This document shows, one piece after another, positions 54,404 to 64,000 of a stretch of DNA of 64,000 nt (its first letter is position 1; the number at the start of each line of letters is the position of its first letter). The notes under the pieces are model-generated. The model was given only the letters and a program-made list of their open reading frames with translations, searched no databases and was not told where the DNA came from. The position numbers and the translations under genes are program-made. The stretch spans positions 248,001 through 312,000 of the forward strand of contig JBLDXI010000014.1 in NCBI GenBank assembly GCA_047495785.1. The letters run 5' to 3'. Source of the stretch: Lepidodermella squamata. Taxonomy: Eukaryota > Gastrotricha.

Positions 54404-57400
54404 CATGGTTGAGTTTCAATCGAAGTATATTTTGACGACAGAATAGCTTACAACTTGCTGCCCAATTACCTCAAAATATTTGTTTGCTTTGAAAAAATCC
54501 GAAAATGAATAGTTTATTTTATACCTATATAGATCAATAAAAATCCGATAATTGTGAGTCTGATTAATTTGGACTCAATTTCGATTGAATATTCGAATCG
54601 CTTCTTATCTTCTTTATCTTTTCATTTATCGAATCCAAGTTTGGATCATTAAAGCTTAAAGCCCAATCCAGGCGTCTTGAGATAGCAGAGGCTACTTTTT
54701 ATAAGAAGACGGAGAATGAAAACGCAATATGGCAATTGTAGCAAGACTTGAGCGTCGCTAATGTTATTATCATAAACAAGTTAGAATAATAACAACAATA
54801 AAAACAATGATTAAAATAAAGCCTGGTCAGCGCAGTAGTAGGCAGAGGAGGAAATGCTAAGTCGGCGTAAAAATATTTGTTCCTCGCAAGCGCATTTTTA
54901 GCCGAGGTGTATCACAACGCGCAAAAAGAACGCCGAAAAATATTATCCGGCCTATTTCATATTATAAATACCTGCCTATGCGCGCGCGCTGTCGCTGTAA
55001 CCACGAGAATAAGAAGAAGTCCGCAGACGATGATGACAGCAGGCCACACGCAGAAAAAGCACGCGCACCTGGTGAAGCTGGTTGGTGTAGGTTTAGTATA
55101 AATAACGGTAATAACATTGACACTATAAATAACGCCGCAGTGCAACACGAGCCTCGAGTGTGTACAGCAGTATATGATACCTACCTATATGCGCTCGCAA
55201 CCTAGGTAAAAGACATTATAACTGGGCAAGATTAAACATTTCTTCATCGCGCCAAATTGTCTCGCGTCCGCGATGCGATGGCGCCGCCGCCGCACGAACA
55301 GACAGCAGCAGCGCGCGAGCTCATCTTCAACATCATGATCTATGCGGTGTGTAAGCTCGCGCGCTTTTTGCGCAGGTCAAAACGCGCGAGCGCTAGAGCG
55401 TCTCATTTCTACAGCACCGTATCATTTTGCGAACGAGCGCGCGCCGCTTATTATCTCAATATTTTGCGCCACATATAAATGCGCTCTGTTTTGTTTGGCG
55501 ATTTTTTTTTCGCGCTCCAGAGATGAACGAGACGGACACACTTGTTGCAATTTGTATCATCATCGTGTTGTCTTTTATACACAGCGGCGTGCTTTTATAC
55601 CGAAGTGTCGCATAGGTTTATATCTCTGTTCTTCATTCTTTTCATGTGCGACACAATGCCGCCGCCGAGTGCCGGAGATACACCACTACTCGCCGCTCAC
55701 TGTGGTTCCAATTCGGCAAAACAAAATAACAACACGCTCATCAATGATATGCGCCATGATATTACACTATCTCTGATGTGTCTTGGTCTGTTTTTTGCGG
55801 CCGGGCGATTCGTCTCATTACCCATCGCCCTTGTTATTGCTATTGAGCTTCAACTAATTATTGTCCGGACAATAGCCTCATCTGACGTCCACTCGGCAAG
55901 AATACTTCCCGAGCCAAGTGTTATCTTTCAGTATATCGCGGTCATGTTTTTTGGCCGAGGGCCAATCATTAACAACGAATATTGGTGCGCGCGAGAAGGC
56001 GGCCGAAATAAGAAGCGCATAAGTTATTTCTCGTATTTTTAGAGCATCAGTAATCAACATTAGTCCTAACTATAATGGATGGGAAGCTAGCGGAAACTTA
56101 ACAATGCTTTCGTTTTTATTCGTTTATTCGAAGGGAAAAGGTTCCCATTCAGCCAAATGACTCTCTTTCTTGATATTTTTGGCTTTTAAAACTTTAATTT
56201 TTTAATTAATTATAGTGCCTCAATTCATCACTGATGAATGTAACTCGGGAAAGATGTTTCCTGGCGTAGTCATTGAAAATAAAGGCACTTTGCCAAGTTG
56301 TTTGTTAACTCGTGTTTTTTCCTAATTCGGCTGTTTGTTTACTATATTACGCTAGGTAATTACATCCAGGTATGTATTTTGCTTTTTAATGCGCTTTCTT
56401 ATTTCTCGATTCTTATCAAAAACTCAACTTTTTGTGTGAAAATATTAAATACAACGCTAATATTCAAGTTATTAGCTTTTTCTGCAGCTCTTTTTTCACT
56501 TGCGTTCATCGTTATATTGAGAAATTGTGTTCTTAAAACCTGGCTATTTAGCCTAGTCGGTAAAAAGTTTCTGGCGCCAATTCCTCGTTCAACAACTTTG
56601 AACCGGTGAGTAATAAGCGGCTTATGCGCCGGCGCCGCGCGTTCTGAAAGCGGCCCCGCAGACAACAATCATGTTTGCTCAATATATTCATCGTCGTCGT
56701 CGTCGTCATTCTGTACCTACTTAGCCGCACACGTGTTTATTGCCCGCTTTTTTTGACGCTCATTTTTCTAGATGCGATAATAAGTCATCGGCGTATATTC
56801 AACTTTTTCGAGCGAGCAGCAAAACGGCAGTGGTGGAGAATATAATCTAAAAAGGTGACGAATTTTCTTGTAATGATTCGATCTTTACAACGTGTACTCA
56901 TGCTTTAAGGTAGGTTAATGATTATTTTAGAGGAATTGTATCTTAGGTGTAGCCCTAAGTGCATGGAACGTGCTGCGATGACAGACTTGCCACTTGTTTA
57001 GTGTCAAACAACACTGCGATATGTCGCTGTGATGGTATAAATTATAATATTATTGTCATTCAACACAACAAAACGATGCGCAGTGTTGTTGCCATTAACA
57101 AGGTAGTACCTGCGCTTCATAGACATACATACATACACCTGCAACTTGGCGTTGGCGCGGCGCTTGTATAAAAATGAAGCATCATTATACACAGAGTAGC
57201 TGTTAATGAAGAAGAGACGAAGAAGAAGAAGCTCATCATCATAGTCGCACTGCTATAGATGCGACATGCTGATGAACATGTCTGTCGTCGTTGAACGTGT
57301 GCCTGCTATTTGTACACACCACCATGGCCGCGTTTTTAGCACTCTTTGCAAAAATAGTACCCATAACTATTTATTATAATATGCGCTCATCGCCGCATGA

Positions 57401-57789
57401 GATTTTCATGCGCGCTTCGAAATTGTTTTATAGGTACCGAAATAATAAATCTCGTCTGCGTCGCTACTGCGGTTGAGTGCGAAACAAAATGTTTTCGTTT
57501 TGTTTTCTAAAAACATCTCAAATTTATTTATCTCAAAAATGTAAAATAATAATAATAGATAGTATGTATATTGCAGACAGGTGACATTTTTGCGCACTTC
57601 TGCTAAAACCGCCGCCTTAATGTGCTGCCTTTTGTTACATTATTTTTCTTAATAGTATAGGTATCTTACACGTATAGACGCCGTTTATTGCGATGGCTGT
57701 AGCACAATGACGGCAGGTGGTGAATTAACAACTCGACTGCATTTAGCTAATCCAAGTGCTTGATTAATTGCCCATTCGCACTGCTGCAA
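54404..57789. other. Gene-poor region with simple repeats
   Basis: About 3.4 kb. The first part holds the phytochelatin synthase 3' UTR (poly(A)-like AATAAA near 54536). Around 55250-55460 the sequence turns GC-rich with many GCGC steps, giving long chance open frames in several overlapping frames on one strand. I read these as composition effects, not genes. CGTCGT repeats lie at about 56692-56707 and an ACAT repeat at about 57124-57136. Confidence 0.45.
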
Positions 57790-60700
57790 ATGGCTTTCGT
57801 CCTCGGCGCGCCTCCTGCCGTCGAAAAAGCAACCGATTGGACGTACATGCGGTCTGTTCCGAATGGCGGCGGCTACAGCAGCGCCAAGCCGAGCCTCGCT
57901 ACAACCAACAACGGCACGGTAGTCGTCGTTTCCAGCGATGAATTCGAAGCAGCGGCGAATTTCGCCGGGAAACATGCTGGTTTCTACCAAAAGGCGCCGG
58001 TTAACGGCAGGTCGAATGGCAACTACAAGGGGCCCACTGCAACCTCATCGATTGATAACAGGTTCGGGAAATGAGTTTTTTAAGGAGGTTTCGATGTTAA
58101 AATTTGTGTTTAGGACTTTATTGACGGCGTCACAGCCGCCGCGTCAACTGCGCGACAAGTTTGTGCCAACTTCGAACGGGAATTCTACGTCACGGTTGAA
58201 GGACTGCCCGCCGCCATCGCCTCTTGGCCGCGGCCATACACCGCCACGAGCGCCGTCAGAACAACCTCTGAAATCAGCGCTAAAATCTCATCACAAAAGC
58301 AGGTCATCACAGCATCAGAAGCAGCCAGTTGCATCGCCTCAGCATAAAGCAACAGTCGTGTACGACACACCGACTAGTTCGGACTCGAATTTGAGCAATA
58401 ACAACCACAACAGGGAGGCGACAATGATGCGGAACAACGCGTTATACTCGAAGCAAAACGACGACGATGATGCCGGCAATAAGTTCGTCGTCCGCATTAG
58501 AATTACCTCAGACAGCGAGGAGGAAGAAGCTGTTCGGCGGCCAGCTCGAGCCCAATCTGCTCCTCGGACCTACGTCGACTCAAAGTTGGTGCAATGCGGC
58601 GCTGCCTTTTCGCAATTTCGCAACGCCGCGTCGCAATTCCCGTCGGCGAACAACAGCCCGACAAAACAGCTGCCTGAAGCGCAATCGATACCAGCCGCTG
58701 CGGTTCGGGCAGTTATCGCGAATTTCCACCACAAGTCACGGCTGATGACTGAGCACGCGCCGGTTATAATCAAAATTAACGACTTCGAAATTCCGGACAC
58801 GCCCAGCTCGTCGACAGCTTCGTCGAAAGCGTCGACTCCGCCCCTTGCGGCGCCGAAAGCCGCAGCGCCGCTTCCCCCACCGCCGCCGCCTGCACCACAG
58901 GTGCAGCCAGTTGCGGTGAAAGTCGCTAGCACAGCCTCTGAAGTAAGTAGCCGGAGGTCGAGTTCATCGACTGCCGCGACTCAATCTTCGGCATCGAGCA
59001 AGTCAAGGCCAGCACCACCACCCCCTCCTCCACCCCCACCGCCTCCACCTCAAAAAGTGACTAATTTAATTTCGCTAGAGTTTAATTTACAATTTTTCGT
59101 TGTTAAAGGTTCAATCGTCAGTGAAAGTTCAGGCTCGTCGCAACTCGCTGCCATCTCCGGCGCCTGCGACTAAGCAGCCGGCCCCGAAGCTTGAACAGCG
59201 GAAAGCGCCACCTCCACCCCCCGCATACGAGCTGCACTCAAAGCACGAAAAGCCGATTCATCACAAATCTCAGCCGACAATCGCACTAAGCGAGACAGTT
59301 CGTCTGAAAGCTGTACCCGTCCAACAAGTCGACGCAGCGACTTCAGACTCGAATGCTAGTGTTAACAGCAGTAGTGGCGGAAATACCCGGCTGAAATCTC
59401 GCCTCGAGCAGCTGCGTGATAAATGTTCAGAAATTGAGTCGTTGCTAAGAAGCCGGGCGGATGAACTCGGCTCGTCGAGACGGGCGAGGCGGTCGCAAAG
59501 CGCGGGTGGCGCCGATGACGATCGGTCGACGGCAACTCGAACCCCATCGTCGCTGTCCGCTGTCTCGGAACGGGCGGATACGGCGACGGTTGTCGAGAAG
59601 ACGCCGCCTTCGACTCGTTCCGCCTCGGTCGCTGAGACTACGTCAACAATTCAAGAACCAGTCTACGACCCATCACCCGCTGTTCAATACCTCATTCAAG
59701 GCCCGTTGCACATCGGCGTTAGTTCAAACATCGACGAGCAACCGGCGCCATCGACCTTCGAAACGCTGTCAATCGAAATTCCGAGGTCTCGTTCGGAGAG
59801 CATTGCCGAGGCGAATCCTGACGCTGCGGCTAATTGTGCTGAATCTGAAATTGGCACCCTGCTAATACCTGCTACACAGGTGCAGAATCTACCGGGAATT
59901 GCGGCGGTTAGGCAACGGGAGCGGTCGAATTTCTACCTAGACGTCTACGGAACAGCTCCTCCGCCCCAAATAGCCGCCCCGCCCCAGCCTACTCAGAACC
60001 GCCAGCCAGGGTCGAGTAGCTATTACGACCAAAATCGCCGTCAATCGCTGATACCAAGACGGACGAATCCTAACGATTTAGTCGAAGAGGTCAGGCAACG
60101 TCGCCGGAGTGAATTGCTGAATATCGATCGAATAAGTCTTCGAGAAGTAGTTGCCCCTCCGTCGAACAACCATCACCACATTGGTGCGAGGAACAACAAC
60201 AGTAACTCGAGTCGTTACTCGTCGACATCGAGCCGCGGCAGTAGCACTCGCTCGAATGGCGGTTCTAGGACAGCTGCCGAACACCATCAGCGGATAATAA
60301 GTCAAAACCGGCGACAAATAGAAAGCCAGCCGGCGAAAATCTCGAAGCCCCGATCGAGTAGCAGCTCGTCAACTGCGAGTAAAAGCAGCAGTAGCAACAA
60401 CCCTAAACCAGCGAAAGTCGAACCGGTAGTACAACCAGCAGCTGTACCCTCGCCGATTCTGTCTACGCCGGGCAGTAGCAATTACTGCAAGTTGCCCGAA
60501 AGCGATGAGCACCATCATTGTTACGAGACCAGTGAAACGTTCAGTTCAATCTCGGCCGAGCCTTCCATTATTGACGAGCCGGTCATTGAGCAGAAAACAG
60601 CGACTAACCGGGCGGTTTCTTCATTTTCTACCTATGTTGACGCTCCGAAAATCGACCCGGCCCTACCGGTTGGCACGCTAATCGAAGCTTCTCCCTCGAA

Positions 60701-61100
60701 AGAGCCAGAATCCAAGACGATTCCTAACGAGTTCGCGCATCCTGTCCTGCCCGTACCCGGCCAGTTGACGATTGTTGAGGAGGCGGATGACGATGACGGG
60801 TACTTTTCGCGGCGCAAAGAGGTCACGTCATCCGGGGCTGGGCCTTTCTTCTCGAAACTCTACTTTTCAACAGCAACAGCTCCCGTTGAAGACACATCGA
60901 TCTCGGCTGATTGGTATGTCGCCGCAACGACGGTTAACAGCCAGGCGGCTTTTGAGCTACCAGCTAATCTCCAGGAAAACGGTAAGAAAAATATTGCGGG
61001 AATTTTTTTTCTAAAGTTGGCCCTTTTTCCAGGCAACGGAAGCGAGGTAAATCGCAGTCGGAGCGGCTCTGCTTGTTCTAATCAACAGCGGTTCAATTGA
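57790..61100 (+). CDS. Large Ser/Pro-rich, mostly disordered protein with polyproline runs
   Basis: Exons 57790-58061, 58114-59056, 59109-60981 and 61033-61100 join through introns of 52, 52 and 51 nt in consistent phase, giving about 1,050 aa. Apart from an N-terminal segment with VVVVSSDEFEAAANFAG and FYQKAPVNGRSNG, the chain is low-complexity. It has Ser/Arg/Asn-rich stretches, polyproline runs (PLPPPPPPAP and a run of about 12 Pro before the second intron), and one short heptad helix, LKSRLEQLRDKCSEIESLL. Polyproline runs next to basic stretches are typical binding sites for profilin, EVH1 or SH3 domains, so a cytoskeletal adaptor is a fair guess but not shown. No domain, signal peptide or membrane segment. 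The start at 57790 is the first ATG in frame; an upstream exon cannot be excluded. Confidence 0.75.
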
Positions 61101-61642
61101 AAAAGCAATTCATTTGACATAATCATTAATATTTATATTAATTTGCGGCAATAATTTTTTCTGCTTGAAAATTGTCTCATCTTCATAAAAAGAAACAGCG
61201 TGCTTCATTCCAAGCGTATTTCGAAAGAAAATTATCGATCATCAATTTATTGTTGCTCGAAGTCATTCGGTGATCATGTCGATAGCAAAACTATATATTA
61301 CTGTGCTCTTCATCACGATATATTCTTCTCGAGCAATATTTATCTGGTTAAAAGTAATAATAATTTTTGAAATAATTTGCCCTCTATGGAAATCGAAGTG
61401 CATTAATTTTTCGCTTTTCTTGTTGAAATTTCTGAAGCCTGCCAAAATATGTTCGCAATATTTCGAACAGTACAAACCGAAATTGAGCGGAAAAAGTAAA
61501 ACGTGAAATAACCATCAATTTTATTTTACAAAAAATATCAAAATATTTACGTGAAATGAATTCACCGGCGCCCTTTCAGAAAAGACTGCCTAATATACAT
61601 AGATGTGGGCAAATCGCGAAAGCTCCAGGTATCTGCTCGGCT
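61101..61642. other. Convergent spacer
   Basis: The 3' ends of the Ser/Pro-rich gene (plus) and mucin-like gene (minus) face each other. AT-rich; open frames on both strands at 61260-61510 overlap each other and look accidental. Confidence 0.5.
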
Positions 61643-63747
61643 CTAATAGTAACTACCGTAACTGTAACCGTTCGGCCAGTACCGGCTGTCGCCTCTGACT
61701 TGCGGCGGCCACGCTTGACGAGACGGCGCGTTGTTGCCGATGCGGTTGTTGACGTTCTGAATCGCTCGAGCGTTACCTGTATTATTGCCATTAACTCGGT
61801 GCGGATCGTCGAATCGCGGCGAGCGCGGTATCACCCGTGGGAACTGCTGCTGTGACTGTTGGTAGGACGGCGGCGCATTTGCCGCCCCGCCTCCTCCGCC
61901 CCCGCCATTGGCTAATGACTGCACGGCGTTCGCACCAGCCGCTGCTGAGGCGCCGCCGGCCGCGGAGGAGGACTTGGCGATGGCGGCGATTATTCCGGCG
62001 AGTAGAGCTACGCCGCAAACTGCACCGACCGATGCGCCGATTATTGTTGTTGTATCCGGCGATGAACTGCCGTCTGTTGATGCCGCTGTTGTTGTAGTCG
62101 AGCCGGCCTGTGTTATCAATTGGTTAGTAGCGCCTGCAGTTGTGCCCGAGTTATTAGAGCTGCCTGGCGGTCCTGTACCTGAGCCTGACCCAGATGAAGT
62201 TGAGGCGGTCGCCGGGTTCGTAGCGGCCTGTCGGGTCGTCGCTATAGTTGTCGTCGTAGTAGTTCGCAGCCAATACTAAAGCGCATTCAGAGAAGCATGA
62301 ATGATTGAACCAATTTTATTGAATATTGACAAATAGGTCAACTTTTTCTCAATATAAAGCACTTTTTATTGCTAGAGCGCAAAAATAATTTTAAATGTGC
62401 TACGGCTGTGAACATTTTGGAATTTTGAATCTCATCGATTCCTAAATTGCAGAAATAAATTTATAGGTACCGAAAGTAAGAACGCAAAAAACCAATATTT
62501 TCGTTAAACTTTTGATGGATTATTGCTCAATCAATTGCGGTTAAGATCTGTAATAATCCTATACTTGATACCACTCCTAAATTTCTCCGCATCTCAAGTG
62601 TATCGATATAATGCTAAATAGAGCATTTAACTCGGAATCTTGTAATGCTGCGAATTTGCTGACCCACGCTAAGTCTTTACCCATATAATTTAGAACCTAA
62701 TTTCCAGCCTCTTAAATCCGCACTCATATACTAGCCCGGTCAGTGTGAATATCTGACAATACCTAAGCCAAAGCTTGACCCAAAGCCGAATGCGAAGTAA
62801 ATTCCGACTTTTCAGCCCCAGGGGTGTAGAATCTGTAAATCCGGCCCGCCGGGAAAATTGTGGTCAGCGGAAAATTTTTTGGGAAATTTGAAGCATTTTC
62901 AGACGTTTCCGGAAAATTGGGAAAACCCGTCGGCTAAAGCTCCCTTCGCTCGCGAGGGTGGCTTATTTTTTTTAGATATCTGGTAACATTTCATGCTATT
63001 TGTATTCGCTGAATTGGACCAATTGGACGGGAATTTTCAGCTTTGCTACCGGAAGTTACGCAAATTCTACACTAATAAAGTGAACGAAAGATAGCAAGGT
63101 TTGCCCTCGAAGAAAGTTAGCAATAATTCGAGCAAAGTAAAAGTAATCATTGGAACAAAGGTCCGTGGCTTTTAAAATTCTGATTGCATAAGCCTACTCA
63201 TCTATAAATCGAAATTTTCGAGGATTTTAAGCCTTCAGACTTTGCGCAAGCTTTACCATGTTTAGTATTTGTAGAATTAAGGTTATAGTAACAGCAAGTT
63301 CTTACTGGAAGAGTTGTAGTTTGGGTAGTAGGAGGGACAGTATAAATCGTTGTAGGTGGACCAGGGCCTTGGGTGTAAATATAGGGTGTTGTCGTAGTAG
63401 TTCTTGTTGTAGTTGTAGTAGGAGTGGTTGTCGTTGTCCAAGTTGTTGTCCACGTTGTCGTAGTCGTTGTTTTATATGTTGTGGGCGAGTCATCTTCCCC
63501 TTCGCGGTCTTCAGGCCCTCTAGTCATTCCTTGCAGCGCTGTTCATGTAAAAAAAACCTTTCAAAGCATTGCTAATACCCACCAAGATTGACCAACCCCA
63601 AAGAGCAGTCGCTAAACCGAGATACAAACCACCTGTTTGATTTGGCTGTAAAGATAATTTGATATCGCTGAATAATCGAAATTAAAATTCATATTGGCTA
63701 ACTTGAAGCTTGATAATGGACGCAGCCGCAGCTTCGTTGAAGACCAT
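61643..63747 (-). CDS. Mucin-like Thr-rich single-pass membrane protein
   Basis: Exons 63747-63703, 63645-63579, 63538-63306 and 62275-61643 join in phase through introns of 57, 40 and 1,030 nt to give 325 aa. The short N-terminus (MVFNEAAAASIIKLQ) leads into a hydrophobic GGLYLGLATALWGWSILVAL. Then come long Thr-rich stretches (TTTTTTWTTTW, TTTTTPTTTTTR, TTTTTTIATTRQ), classic O-glycosylation substrate. A second, glycine-rich hydrophobic segment (IIGASVGAVCGVALLAGIIA) is the likely membrane anchor, followed by a Gly/Asn/Gln-rich cytoplasmic tail with PPSYQQSQ. The tail PPSY could bind WW domains (inference). A surface or cuticle glycoprotein is likely. The 40-nt intron is shorter than the others and should be checked. 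Confidence 0.68.
62276..63305 (-). other. 1,030-nt intron 3 of the mucin-like gene
   Basis: Donor CCA|GTAAGA at 63306/63305 and acceptor CTTTAG|TAT at 62276/62275, both phase 0, joining two Thr-rich coding stretches. The interior is AT-rich without recognisable features. Confidence 0.55.
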
Positions 63748-64000
63748 AGTTTATTTTTGAGCCGCCTTTCGGTTCCAGAAAACGAACTGGTGATATTTCT
63801 GAAACCTGTTTACCGTACCGGGGTTGGTACACGGCACTTTTTTGCAATTCGGGATGCTACAACGCGTGCATCTCTATATGTCTCTAGAAAGCGAGTAACT
63901 AAACGAATGCACGAGACGCACCCTCTCAGTATTTTTTTAGAATTTTGTTCGTCTCTTTTTACGACGTCATCGCTCATTGATACTTTTTTACGATTCATGC
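63748..64000. other. Right-edge region upstream of the mucin-like gene
   Basis: Presumptive promoter of the minus-strand mucin-like gene. The minus-strand open frame at 63810-63998 shows no recognisable motif. Confidence 0.4.

Noticed and set aside
55257-56042. Overlapping plus-strand frames of up to 166 codons
   Set aside because: They arise in several frames at once in a GC-step-rich stretch, which is typical of composition effects; translations are Cys/Arg/His-rich noise.

Overview
This is nuclear DNA of a small invertebrate. Genes are split by very short GT-AG introns, most of them 47-62 nt, and coding islands alternate with AT-rich non-coding stretches of up to about 3.5 kb. Animal-specific families are present: a TGF-beta ligand, class A GPCRs, a Patched-related protein, a neprilysin-type peptidase and a doublecortin domain. 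A cellular RNA-dependent RNA polymerase (RdRP) and a phytochelatin synthase are also present. Together with the intron size this fits a nematode, tardigrade or similar compact ecdysozoan. I cannot fix the phylum. I found no tRNA, rRNA, CRISPR or SL trans-splicing signal. Exon joins below are my own reading of splice sites and reading phase; none is backed by transcripts.

Left part (1-12 kb): a doublecortin-domain gene running off the left edge, an unrecognised 254-aa protein, a DNAJC3/P58IPK co-chaperone and a U1A/U2B''-type snRNP protein, all on the minus strand. A PKA/PRKX-like AGC kinase and an intronless TGF-beta ligand follow on the plus strand.

Middle (12.4-29.3 kb), the most unusual part: three tandem intronless APH-like small-molecule kinases, with a 1,009-bp TTAA-flanked piggyBac-type non-autonomous element between copies 1 and 2. 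Next come two tandem minus-strand NadR/TTD14-type P-loop proteins, then an RdRP frame followed directly by an SF1 (UPF1/NAM7-like) helicase. The helicase has no start codon of its own, and removing a 90-nt intron joins both into one predicted 1,698-aa RdRP-helicase. A minus-strand coiled-coil gene with a possible C-terminal death-like fold and two apparently mutually exclusive exons follows.

Right part (29.8-64 kb): two related class A GPCR genes sharing an intron position flank an M13 peptidase with altered active-site residues. A decayed WDR74-like gene and a third GPCR follow. Then come a Patched-related SSD protein, a phytochelatin synthase with signal peptide and hydrophobic C-terminus, a large Ser/Pro-rich disordered protein and a mucin-like membrane protein. 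The long gene-poor stretches around the GPCRs (32.3-35.6, 40.1-43.6, 47.4-50.2 and 54.4-57.8 kb) show nothing I can assign.
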